Of a stretch of 64,000 nt of DNA, positions 10,640 through 21,200 are shown one piece after another. The stretch comes from Isoetes taiwanensis (Eukaryota > Streptophyta > Lycopodiopsida > Isoetales > Isoetaceae): assembly GCA_021234155.1 (NCBI GenBank), contig JAJEKV010000031.1, forward strand, positions 3,531,422 through 3,595,421, written 5' to 3'. The notes under the pieces are model-generated. The model was not told where the DNA came from. It did not search any database and saw nothing but the letters and a program-made list of their open reading frames with translations. Position 1 is the stretch's first letter; every line of letters begins with the position of its first letter. Position numbers and translations under genes: made by a program.

Positions 10640-11687
10640 TGGTCATTTTCATGGTGACACCCGCGACGCATAAAAATCCTTCTAGCTGGGTATTTTTTGG
10701 CCCACTCTTCAAAAGGCGCTCACGCCCACGCCCGCCGCGTGTGATGCTTGCCGGTATGTGGGGCGGCCGGCCGACCCGTGGACGCTCTTCCCTTGACGCC
10801 CGGTTGCCGCCCCTTCCCTTCAGCAAATGGGGAATGGATTTTTTGTGGGACCCATCGACCCTCTGGCGGCGACACCGTGCCGCTACATTCTCAGTTCTCA
10901 CCGACTACGCTACTAAATGGGCGGAAGCTTGCGACTTCCGGACAACACTGGCGGCAAAGCACGGTACCAAGGTCCTCTATCAACAAATCATCGCGCAATT
11001 ACCGCCCCCCGCGAGCTGGTCGGTGATCGTGGTGTCCATTTTATCAATCATACCATCAAGGAGCTGACGGATTATCTCCTGATACATCATCACAAGAGCA
11101 TACCTTACTATCCTCAAGGTAATGGTTTGGCAGAAAGCACCAACAAAACTCTGGTCACCATTCTCAAGAAAATTTGTGACGCTTCACGCACAGACTGGCA
11201 AATAAAACTTCCTACTGTTCTTTGGGCCTACAATACTTGTTTCAAAATTGCTACAGGTCACACTCCCTTCAAATTGGTTTATGGTCAGGAAGCTCTCATG
11301 CCGTTTGAATACATCCTTCCAACACTCCGTTTTCAACTGGCTACTGCTCATAATCCACCTGCTGCACTCAAAGAAAGGGTCTATCAATTAGAACAGTTGG
11401 ATGAACTTCGAAGGGATGCTTATATTCGTGTTCTTCATGGACAACAGTTGCAAAAATCTTTACATGACAAACGTCTGAAGACAAAGACATTCAAAGAAGG
11501 AGATTTGGTTCTTCTTTATGATTCTAGGTACAAAAATTTTCTGGGTAAACTTAAGTTTCGTTGGCTTGGCCCTTATCAAATTGTTCAAGAGGTTCGACCC
11601 AGCGTTTTCCAACTGGCTGAGTTAGATGGCACTCCATTACCTACACTGGTTAATGGTTTTCGCCTCAAAACATTTCATCACACGTAG
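10640..11687 (+). pseudogene. pol: Integrase region of pol (5' part broken, 3' part open)
   Basis: The frame from 10917 to 11687 is open. It carries GDRGVHFIN (second catalytic Asp, about 11022-11048) and PYYPQGNGLAESTNKTL (catalytic Glu, about 11104-11154). The LWAYNT-x6-GHTPFKLVYG block follows. The C-terminal part ends in a FKEGDLVLLYD...FRWLGPYQIVQEV chromodomain-less GPY/F-type module, then TAG at 11685. Upstream, the zinc-binding and first-Asp region (about 10640-10916) is frame-broken. The integrase inserts the cDNA copy, consistent with the 5-bp target duplication. Confidence 0.85.
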
Positions 11688-12670
11688 TTTAAAATCAACA
11701 AACAGATACAGTTCAAGAAGCAAACACCACAGATAGTGACTAAACAGGCGGCATATTATATTATAAGTGGATATTTTTTTACAAAATGCGGGCACAGCCC
11801 AGCTATTTCCGCTATGGGCACTGCCCTATATACAAAAACGGGCTCAGAGCCCTATCTACTAAAAACCTAAGAGGAAAAACCCTCTACTCCGGGTTCGGAG
11901 CAGAGGTAATGCGGAGGAGGTGGTAGAGGTTCTGCTCAGGGTCCCAGCGAAGGTGCAGAACCACCTCCATCCCGTTGGTATTAGGGTCGGGATGTTCAGC
12001 CATCCCGGAGCACCAACCATCCATTCGCAGGCCACGATTGTGGCAGCGCCAGAGGTCCAGACAGTTCATTTTGCAAGTAATCCACTCGGCGGTTGGTGGG
12101 CATAGTGCGGTTTTTCGTTCAAACCCGGCGGCACCATGCTGGCGCCATCGGATGTCTTCGTTTCACTCCCGGTTCGTCTTATATAGCCAACCGAGGAACT
12201 GCTTGTCGACGTGGACCAATCAGAAATTCGCCAACGTGTTGCAATGCAAGGCTCTTTCTAAACTGAGAATCTTTTCTCCCGCCGCATATCTAGCAAGGGT
12301 ACCCTCGACACATTCGTTTTAATGATATCCGCCGAGTTGCCGCAATAAATGCAATTGCTTCTTTTCATACCGTCAAACATTAATATGTGTCCTTTTTTGT
12401 CACATCAGATCCTTCTCTCACGTCTCATCTTCACCGTTCATTGCTTCTCCCGTAAGTTGTTCGGGGACACAGCCAAATTTTTGCCTCTCAATGCACTCTT
12501 TGGCATCTTTCGACATCTGGCACCATCAGCGGCTCTGATTTAGCCCTCATCATACCTCTTAAGCCTCCGGTTCGCGCCCTAAACCTTTTTAGTTCCTCTG
12601 CGCCTTCGTCCTCCGTTCTTTGCCTTCGTCCTCCGCCCTTGAATCCCGTTCTTTTACGCAAATCTTTACC
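11688..12670 (+). other. Spacer between pol and the 3' ORF of the Gypsy element
   Basis: No coding sequence is supported. The stretch contains repeated gggcacagccc, gggcactgccc and gggctcagagccc hairpin-like words at about 11789-11852. A short antisense open frame (11884-12069) is too small to call. The region probably includes the leader or promoter of the additional ORF. Confidence 0.5.
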
Positions 12671-15600
12671 ATGGCTGCACCAAAATTTTCTACACTTCAA
12701 GCCTCTTTTGCCGGGGAACCCGGCTCTTTTCAGTATCTTTCTTGGCGCCCACTTTCGGTAAACCCTTGTTGGCCGAATCGTGAAGTCGCGAGAGCGCCTG
12801 AAGCTTTACGAATTCTCTCAAATGGAACTCCGGCTCCAAATCGACCAATTAGGCGGTTCATCGCCAATATCGTCCAACAGCGCATGGATACACCACGATT
12901 GGTCGATGGCACCACCATTTATTTGACTCAACACTTGATTTCCGAGGTATTCCATATTCCCTTGCAAACCCCTTGTTTATCTTGAGTGCGCCATACGGGA
13001 TATAGATGTCACAGAGTTTGGTGCAACTCCTTATCAAGCCAATGTACATCGCCTGACAAACATAGACAAGCCTCATGAAACTTTTGTTAAGTTTCTGTGG
13101 CGCAAGTTCCTTGGGTATTCTATCAAGAACACCCATATCAATAAGCCTTTCTATAATATAGTGCTCACTGCTACGCACTCCAACCACCATATTGATTGGC
13201 CCCAATTGATGTTTTACCGTCTTCTCCAAGAAGTTGACCGTCTTCGGGCTGCCACTTCTATTTCTGAAGTTTCTGTGGGAGGCCACCTTCAAGCCATCAT
13301 CCGTCATTACTTTCCTCCCACACCACCTAATTCTCATGCTTCCACTCAGCGGTCCCTTCCCCAGACTCACCAAGTCGGCACCTCACGCCCTTCTTCCTCT
13401 GGTCATGTCAAAAATCCGCACTCCCATGTCACTGTCTCCTCCTCTGCTACACCATCCCCTTCACACCATCTCTCACAAACATCACAAACCAGGCAGCAGC
13501 AGGCTCCACCACCACAGCACCCTCGTCAGCTGTTGTATCAGTATCAGCAGGATGCTCAAGCTGCTGTTCTAAAGTTACAAGAATCCCAAGAAGCTCTTAT
13601 GAACGGGGTTCAAACGGCACTAGAGGCCTCTGAGGCGGTACACCGTGACCTTCAAGCTGCCACGGCACAAGTTGCAACTTTGGAGGCCCAACTTCAAGAC
13701 AAGCACGGAGCTCTCTTGCAGGCCCATGCAGATCTCAAAAGTGCACAGGATCAGACCAGCTTACTTGCAGATCAACAGGCTCAGCTCCAATCTACAATTC
13801 AGGACTTATTGGAGCAAAACAAGTCCAAAGACACCCTCCTGGGTAACAAGGAAAAAGATATTGCTAAGCTTGACGCCTTGTACTCCGAGCTTTGTGACAA
13901 TTACAGCACTCAAGTTCAAAACCTTACAGCGCGTGACGCTCAAATTGCCTCGTTGACGGCTCAGCTCTCCACGCAGACTTCTCAGCTCACATCCCTCCAA
14001 GATCAGCTTACAGAGGTGCAGAAACAGAAGATTCTTGATGAGCGGAGATTGCCGTGCTTCATCTCAATGCTCCGGGGCAATCCTCCTCCCAGGTCAACAC
14101 TTCTCAGAAAAGGGTCCGTGACCAATCACGCCTTCTGCTAGAAAAGGACAACCGGATCCGTGACCTTGAACAACAGCTGCAGCAAGCTATTCAGTCTGCT
14201 GATGAGGCTCAAGCAAAACTTGACGGCCATAACACCATTGTTAGCAACCTGCCTTTCGACTACCCAGTTCCTTCCTGCTATCATGATTATGTGGTTGCCC
14301 GCCGCCACCTATTCCTTCTGAAGTGGCATGCGGCTGATGGACCTGTGGATGTTCCCCTGCGCACTGCAGATTTTCTTCGGATCTGGCCCGAACTCTCAAT
14401 TGAAGACAAAGGTTTATGCTGTGCCCTTTTGGTCCTCTATCTCATACACTGCGCCGATCCGGACTTTATCACCTTCAGAATTGTTCAGCCCATGGCTTAC
14501 ATTTTTCATGATTTCTATCTGGGTGATACACAGGAGAACTTTCGTGATGGGCCACGCCAGCACTTTCAGGGTGACCCCACTTTGCAATGGTTGCTTTAGG
14601 ATAACAACCCCTATCTTGCTGATCATGCTCAGACCCACACTCTTCATCAGGAGTACATGCCTGAGCTTGCACATCATTTACCTCTCTGGCAAGCGGAAGC
14701 GCTGCAACAGATAAGGAAGTATCTGGGCCATCCTGAGGATCTTCCCTATGCACAAGTTTATATGCAGCACCTCGCAGGTTACAACCAATTACGTGCTCTT
14801 CTGGATAGCAAGACGGTCCCCACGGGTTGGGATAGCCCTCCTGTCAACTCTCAACTCTCTGCCTCTGTTTGGGATCGTTGGTGTCAAGCTCTTGATCCGG
14901 CTCTTGTCGGTGAATTGGGGAGCAAGCTCAAGAACCCACCGGGGGCATGGTTCCTTCTCCCTATGCTTCCCTGGGTGTTCCTCCACGCCCCAGGTTCCTG
15001 ACTTCTGATTGGCGCCTCCCCTTTTGGACAAAGGTCATGGATGGCCATGCTGGATGGACTCCACCTCAGATCTCGACGGATCTCCGGTGGGATCCACGTT
15101 TTGTTCGCCGCTCACATTGGGAGGAGGGTGCCACTCTTGATACCACCACGAATTGGATCTATATTGCTAATGAGCGTGGTTGGCAACACCCGACTGATGC
15201 GCTGCATGGTCTTGACACCTTCTTGCAGAATGCCGCCACCTCACCCGATCCTTCAGTCCATCTTCAAGCAGGTTTTTGTGCTGCTCTCAAATGCATCTTG
15301 CTCAGCTCCTTAAATCGGCAGCGTCCCATTTTTTACTGCAATCCGAATGCAAGTGTCAGTGCCTTCGGCCTCCAGACCTGCCTCCTCATGGAATGTCAGT
15401 TCGTTTCTTCAGACGCCCATGCTGCCCTTGAAGACATGGTACGATCTCGATTTCTTATTGATGCAGATCCTGCCCTTCGCCTCAACACTCCTCCTGCTCT
15501 TCAAACACGCCAGGATCTCATTGGCCAGTACCATAATGGTGCCCGACCTCATTCCCGTGAGGATCACTTTCAGACAAATGGCTTCCCGCCCTCCGAAACC

Positions 15601-15819
15601 CTTCCTCCTTTTCTTCACTCTGAGTGTCGTTTGGTGGGGGGGAGTGTTAGTCTTGTGCCTCCTGGTAGAGGACTATTCATGCATACGACGGACCAGGTCA
15701 AGCTCAAGGATCCACAGTCAGCCACGGGTCAGCCATCAAAGGCTCAGCAGAAGACCAAGCAGCAAGCCACGCAGCCAAAACCTGCGCCCGTCAACAAGAG
15801 GCGCCGCTTAGACAAGTGA
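12671..15819 (+). pseudogene. Additional 3' ORF of the Gypsy element, coiled-coil protein
   Basis: An ATG at 12671 (ttaccATGGctg) begins a long sense reading frame of about 1,000 codons, interrupted by frame changes near 12970, 14060 and 14950 and one in-frame TAG at 14597-14599. The N-terminal block (FSTLQASFAGEP, then an LECAIRDIDVTEFG region near 12970-13010) is globular. It is followed by a Pro/Ser/His-rich linker (about 13320-13500) and a long Gln/Leu/Ala coiled coil (about 13540-14220). A second globular block rich in Trp and Pro (about 14250-15600) runs up to the polypurine tract and ends inside the 3' LTR at 15819. Extra ORFs between pol and the 3' LTR are known in several plant Gypsy lineages (Athila env-like; Tat/Ogre/Retand additional ORFs). 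I see no signal peptide or clear membrane segment, so env is not supported. Confidence 0.65.
15633..15644 (+). other. Polypurine tract of the Gypsy element
   Basis: ggtgggggggag lies immediately before the TGTTAG start of the 3' LTR, the expected place and composition for plus-strand priming. Confidence 0.85.
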
Positions 15820-16235
15820 TGGCCCGCCACCGCCCGCGTCAGCATCAGCGTCAGCGTGATTCTAGGCATTTCATGAGGCACCGCCAACATTCCTGCAAAT
15901 CAGGCCTCCTCCCAGGAGTCGGCACCGAGATCAGTCAGAGTGTCTATATTGGGCCAAAGGCCATTGTACTATATATATGATTAGAGCTAGCACATGAAGG
16001 CTAGATGAGTTTTGAGTCTTGTCTCTTTTCAGTCTTCTCTCGATTGCGAGAGCTCATGTATGTTCATCATTGACATCAAGGAAGCTTATCATTTTCCTCT
16101 CATTTGTTCTGTTTTCTTCTTCTTGTTCTCTTCTTGCAAATCCCGCGTGACATAGTCCCCCGGACTCTCCTGTTAGATCCACGGGTCCTCACAGAGGGCT
16201 GTCTTCCAGGAGTTCCCGAATCCAGACCCCAAACA
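15645..16235 (+). repeat. 3' LTR of the Gypsy element (591 bp)
   Basis: Same ends as the 5' LTR. Long identical runs (for example about 15945-16140) alternate with patches of many differences in GC-rich words (about 15745-15860). Confidence 0.92.
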
Positions 16236-16240
16236 GTTTC
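16236..16240. repeat. Target-site duplication GTTTC, right
   Basis: GTTTC directly follows the AAACA end of the 3' LTR and continues into the catgcattctgc sequence of the interrupted exon. Confidence 0.95.
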
Positions 16241-16800
16241 CATGCATTCTGCAATCTGCTCAGCCAATTTAGTGCATGAAGCAACATCTCTAATAATTGA
16301 ATCTAGCATCCCTTCATCAAGTGAATCAGATAGAGTCTGCTCTTTGGCACTCAGGTTGGGTGTGCCCTGCTCAAGCATATGCAAGGTTTCTGATGCCTTC
16401 TGCATCAGACAATGAGAAGCAGCAACAACCTCGAGTCTTTCTTCAAACTCCTACTGCGCTCTTTCAACTCACGAACCAATATAGGAAAACACATCAACAT
16501 ATGCACGATGCATCAAGTGCTATATTCTTCCATCAAATTTTCCAATGCTTTAATCTCTACTTCCAGCTCACTATAACCTAACCGGTCACAATCCTCTGCC
16601 CTTGTCTCTACATCTTTCTCAAAATCTTTTAGCAACAGAGATAAATTGTTACATTCTCCTTCACTTGGCTGGCATTTCGAGCGAAAGGGCAAGCATAGCG
16701 ATGACGTGATGCTTTTACGTGATCTTTGTTCCTCGTGTGTAAAACATGCCCTATTGTTTTTGTTCTGACTAGCGTCGCCTTTGATGCCCAAATGATCTTG
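16236..16800 (-). pseudogene. Coiled-coil protein exons, copy A, 5' part (after retrotransposon)
   Basis: This minus-strand remainder of the exon cut at 5164 contains SCTKLAEQIAECMET, MQKASETLHMLEQGTPNLSA and, upstream, KDFEKDVETRAEDCDRLGYS. It matches 17881-18400 closely. One frame change lies between the two blocks, at about 16430-16520. Confidence 0.75.
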
Positions 16801-17330
16801 TTAAAAACCATAGCCCAACTTCACCAGTCTTGAAGCCCAAGCCAGCTAGTTTGCTTATTCAAGCACTATAGAATCATCAAAATCGATTGCAGCGCTCCAT
16901 TCAACTTTGAATTATACTCTAACAAAACCGGATTTAGTTGTCAGGATCGAACTGCAAACATCATCTTTTTTCACATAGATAAATCATGCTGAGGAGTCGC
17001 CCTTATATTAGTTTCCATAAGGCCTCTAGTTGTCAAGCAACAGGATAGCTCCCCTTTGAACAACTACCATATCAAAAAGGCCCACTGGATCAAAAAACCC
17101 TATAACTTGGGGGAGAAAAAACGAACTGAGTTAATGCATGCATTCACTTGCAACACAACGTATTTCATCTTTGTCAATCTGTTCTAAAATTTTCTCTATT
17201 CGATAGATTTAAGAGAGCTACGAAACCTATTTTCATGCAGGAAAGGTAACGCTGCTTCCTATATGCATAACGCCTGGATTCAGCTCCTCAAAGCATGAAA
17301 TCGACTACCCATCTGCGCATTCTTTCCATC

Positions 17331-18968
17331 CTTAAATTACAGAAAGCTGCATGGCATAGAATGCAAACACAGTTCAGGAAAATGCATAGCTGACGCTAGA
17401 AAGCAGAAAACTCCGTGCTTCCAATCAGCAGCGCCATAGCCCTAAAACTCCTATGAAATTGTTTGATCACATATAAGTAAAGAAGGTTGTAAAAAATGAG
17501 GATAACAGGGTTGTAGGACTTAAATCAGGCCCTACTTTTTATCTTTAGAAGCCACAAAAAAGATTAAGAATGACAACAATATAAATTTCGAAGCATCAAA
17601 GGAAAAACAATTTAAGAGACTGATGTACCTGTGGATTGAAATGTCGAAAAGGAGAAACTTGTTAGGAGCATCATGCATAGTCATCTGTCTAGAGGGTGGA
17701 GTCACACTCCTTTCTGGTGTGCCACTTGGTGATCTCATATTGCTCATCATGGCCTTCTCCAGCAAATTTATACATTGATCAAGGTAAAGGCGATGTGCTT
17801 TTCCTCGGCTAATCTCTGCATCTGCCTTCTCAGACTTTAGTTGCACAACTTCTTTAGAGAAGGTATCACTTTTAATAGAAGTTTCCATGCATTCTGCAAT
17901 CTGCTCAGCCAATTTAGTGCATGAAGCAACATCTCTAATAATTGAATCTAGCATCCCTTCATCAAGTGAATCAGATAGAGTCTGCTCTTTGGCACTCAGG
18001 TTGGGTGTGCCCTGCTCAAGCATATGCAAGGTTTCTGATGCCTTCTGCATCAGACAATGAGAAGCAGCAACAACCTCGAGTCTTTCTTCAAACTCCTACT
18101 GCGCTCTTTCAACTCACGAACCAATATAGGAAAACACATCAACATATGCACGGTGCATCAAGTGCTATATTCTTCCATCAAATTTTCCAATGCTTTAATC
18201 TCTACTTCCAGCTCACTATAACCTAACCGGTCACAATCCTCTGCCCTTGTCTCTACATCTTTCTCAAAATCTTTTAGCAACAGAGATAAATTGTTACATT
18301 CTCCTTCACTTGGCTGGCATTTCGAGCCGAAAGGGCAAGCATAGTAGTACGTGATGCTTTCTGTGATGCTGTTCCCCTGTGTGTAAAACATGCCCTATTG
18401 TTTTTGTTACAGCAACGTCTGCCTTTGATGCCCAAATGATCTTGTTAAAAAACCATAGCCCAACTTCACCAGTCTTGAAGCCCAAGCCAGCTAGTTTGCT
18501 TATTCAAGCACTATAGAATCATCAAAATCGATTGCAGCGCTCCATTCAACTTTGAATTATACTCTAACAAAACCGGATTTAGTTGTCAGGATCGAACTGC
18601 AAACATCATCTTTTTTCACATAGATAAATCATGCTGAGGAGTCGCCCTTATATTAGTTTCCATAAGGCCTCTAGTTGTCAAGCAACAGGATAGCTCCCCT
18701 TTGAACAACTACCATATCAAAAAGGCCCACTGGATCAAAAAACCCTATAACTTGGGGGAGAAGAAACGAACTGAGTTAATGCATGCATCCACTTGCAACA
18801 CAACATATTGCATCTTTGTCAATCTGTTCTCAACTTTTCTCTATTCGATAGATTTAAGAGAGCTACGAAACCTATTTTCATGCAGGAAAGGTAACGCTGC
18901 TTCCTATATGCATAACGCCTGGATTCAGCTCCTCAAAGCATGAAATCGACTACCCAACTGCGTATTCT
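17331..18968. repeat. Tandem duplicate (copy B), about 1.64 kb
   Basis: Begins aaattacagaaagctgcatgg and repeats 4627-5164 joined to 16236-17330 with high identity, then ends at a tttccatcctt word that also ends copy A. The order proves a direct tandem duplication that predates the retrotransposon insertion in copy A. Confidence 0.9.
17640..18400 (-). pseudogene. Coiled-coil protein exons, copy B (uninterrupted)
   Basis: Minus-strand exon material. The first block is LSLLLKDFEKDVETRAEDCD-RLGYSELEVEIKALENLMEEYS (about 18160-18320). A frame change follows, then ELKERA and ERLEVVAASHCLMQKASETL (about 18000-18110). Next are the AEQIAECMET, SFS-type and LYLDQCINLLEKAM blocks, and a Ser/Thr-Pro tail (SPSGTPERSVTPPSRQMT). 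The exon ends at a good donor, ATCCACAG|gtacat, near 17627. Leu/Glu/Lys heptads predict coiled coil, and the SP/TP sites look like proline-directed phosphosites. I do not recognise the family. Because both copies are fragments without flanking exons, this is more likely a duplicated gene piece than a working gene. Confidence 0.5.
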
Positions 18969-19390
18969 TTCCATCCTTGCCCTGGTTCGCATAGCTCGAT
19001 GCCGCTTTGTTATGAAATCGGCTATCCAGCATCCTTGCCCTACCTCGAAATAAACCTAATGGTAAAAAGAGAGCCGACCAAAAAAAGACTAAATTTGGAC
19101 CCTTCGATGTAGTCAGATCATTTGTGGCCCTAGGATCTAGGGATCGGTTCACTACTTACACCAAAACATTATAATATAAGATAAGATGTTTGATTTCTCT
19201 TTTTCATTATCAAATTTGTTTGAATTTCGTGCAGACCTACATTAGAACAAAACAAATTCAAACAACCATTGCAAAGCAATTTAATTTTTTTTAATTAATA
19301 ACACTCAAATACCTTCTAATGGCTACAACACTTCCTTTCATTGATATGGAATTATCTCCAATTGTCCCTGCATGGAATCAAGGCCAGCTA
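18969..19390. other. No gene seen
   Basis: AT-rich sequence without coding features. A caaatttgtttgaattt word at about 19210 and an acaaattcaaacaa word at about 19252 are loosely inverted. Confidence 0.5.
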
Positions 19391-19393
19391 ATT

Positions 19394-21122
19394 TTCATGT
19401 AACAGACTCTTGATTGAGACAGAATCATTTTTGTCATTCAGAGCATCAAGTATAGCTTGAAATAGAATACCTTCTTTTGGAGTTGGACCCTGATCTTCTA
19501 CTTCAACAGCAGCGGCAGCAGATTGACCTGTCGTTTGATGCTTTCCCAAGTAGCAGCATTATTAAGTGCTATACAAGTGCTTCATCTGTTGTTTGCTGCA
19601 ACTCTAAACTTGTATTCTCATCAGCCTCTAATGCATCTTTCAGATTCTTCTTGCTTCTGAATGGATAAGTCCTCTTAGGCACTTCTCCTTTCCTGCTTGC
19701 TTTATCTTTGCTTTTCTGTTTCTTTGGAACCTGCACTTTTGATTTGGGTGAAAATTTCCTTTTCTTCGAATGTTCCTTCACCACTTCTATCTACGTGTCA
19801 CTCTCTTGATGTGACTCGAATTTCCTTTCCCCTCAACAACCTTCCCAAGGTTTTTACGTAGTGACTTCACCCTCATCATCTGTTAGTATGACATTATTTG
19901 CTCCAATCTTATAAAGAGATCTTGAAGTTGAGGGTAGCAGAGCAAGAGTTGATCTCCTATCACGTACAATGGAAGGTGATCCTGTATTTTCAAGCACTGT
20001 CTCGTCCACAGACACTGTCATACCAAGCTCTAAAAATAAAGCAGAACTGATAGATGAAGTGCAAACAATGCATTTACCTTTAGCCAACAAAGCTGTGGAC
20101 ATTAAGTGATACTCATGATCACATTTTAGTTTTACTGATAACCTGTAATTGCTAGAGAATGCTAATCCACATGCAGCACAATCGTCCTCAAATAGCACAG
20201 GTAAGTCTCTACTAACTGCATTGACTCTAATTGGTGAAAATTTCATACCTTTCAGTTCTTCCAAGTTTTTGAGGTTTGATCTTAGTATTGAGAGGTTAGC
20301 AATTCATCCCTTCTTGATGCTGTGTTTGGATTGATCTTCCTGTAACTTGCCATTTTTTTTTGATGCATAGGTCTCAAGCATAATACTTGTTTCAAGCTCA
20401 GCAATGTCTTTCTCTAACTCTGGAGTTACCTGCAAAGATTTTTTGAGTTCTAATTCTTTTTTCATTTGCTCAATATTATTGTTTGCTTCTGCCACATTGC
20501 CACTTAAAGCCTGGTTTGAGAGATCCTCTGCTGCCAATGTGACAAGGATGTCATTCAACTCCAATGCACAAGCTTCTCTCTCACTAGAAATTCTGGTGAT
20601 CTCATTCTCGATCAGTTCTACATTCTGTAAAATTTTTGTGTTCAAAATAAAAGATTCCACTGCCAACTTCTTTTCCTCTTTAGCTTCTACTATCTTCTTC
20701 TCTGTATTTTTTGGTTCCAATGATTCAGACTTCCTACACCTCCTGTATTTCATAATTTGAGCTCCAGCAGCAGCCCAATTTACCTTGTGATTTTCAGGAT
20801 TTTTTTGTGCAGATATGCAATTTTCCCATGCAAAAGCATAAGCTATCTATTTTCTGATCTCGTTATTGCATAATCCCTCACTCTGATAAAGCTTTTTTAT
20901 CAATGTTTGTAATTGTTCTTTCAGATGTGGCTGTACCAGCGAGATTTTTATACTGTGTCTGGAATTTATCTCCTCTCTCCAAACTGATAGCCAATCTTCA
21001 GTGGTGTTTTTTTTTTCCAAATATTTCATTTTTAGAGCCAGAATTAGTCCATCATCTGACAATCCATGCATTTCCACAAAATCTTCTACTGTCACTGCTT
21101 CGCCCATTCTGATGCTTTCCAT
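19394..21122 (-). pseudogene. Pseudogene with CxxC/RING-like cluster and coiled coil, five stops in one frame
   Basis: From an ATG at 21122 a single minus-strand frame can be followed to about 19569 without a frameshift. It is cut by TAG at 20847-20849, TGA at 20304-20306, TAA at 19854-19856, TGA at 19833-19835 and TAG at 19791-19793. Protein-like sequence continues across each stop (for example NEIRK-stop-IAYAFAWEN). Order: an N-terminal helical block, a Lys/Glu coiled coil (about 20400-20740), then a Cys/His cluster DDCAACGLAF with CDHEYH and GKCIVC (about 20060-20190) with RING-like spacing. An acidic/Thr stretch and a strongly basic KKRKFSPKSK region (about 19730-19770) follow. A further acidic C-terminal piece in another frame runs to about 19394. 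The family is not recognised; a transposon-associated protein is my inference from its setting. Confidence 0.5.
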
Positions 21123-21127
21123 TTGGC

Positions 21128-21200
21128 TTTCGGTATGGCTATGGCGCGAGAAAGTTCGACTAAAAGCTATGGCTTATGGCTATGGCATACGGTTATGGCG
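21128..21200. repeat. Short ctatggc-type repeats
   Basis: Six to seven copies of a tatggc/tatggcgcg word lie just upstream of the ATG at 21122. Confidence 0.7.

Larger units (their letters stand above)
5165..16235 (+). mobile_element. Gypsy-type LTR retrotransposon, 11,071 bp, TSD GTTTC
   Basis: Seen: terminal repeats 5165-5748 and 15645-16235, both starting TGTTAG and ending CCCCAAACA or CCCAAACA. They are flanked by the 5-bp duplication GTTTC at 5160-5164 and 16236-16240. The uninterrupted duplicate at about 17877-17890 carries a single GTTTC at the equivalent place, which proves the insertion and its boundaries. The plus-strand internal order is gag (CCHC knuckles), protease, RT, RNase H, integrase, then a long additional ORF. 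Integrase after RNase H is the Gypsy/Metaviridae-like order. No standard primer-binding site is obvious after 5748. The protease and integrase halves of pol are open, while RT/RNase H has many frame breaks, so the copy is probably not autonomous as written. Confidence 0.93.

Noticed and set aside
11884-12069. 61-codon antisense open frame in the Gypsy spacer
   Set aside because: Too short and without homologous blocks; antisense ORFs are known in related elements but this one is not supported.
15001-15645. Envelope gene in the 3' part of the Gypsy element
   Set aside because: No signal peptide, fusion-peptide-like or membrane segment is visible in the ORF.
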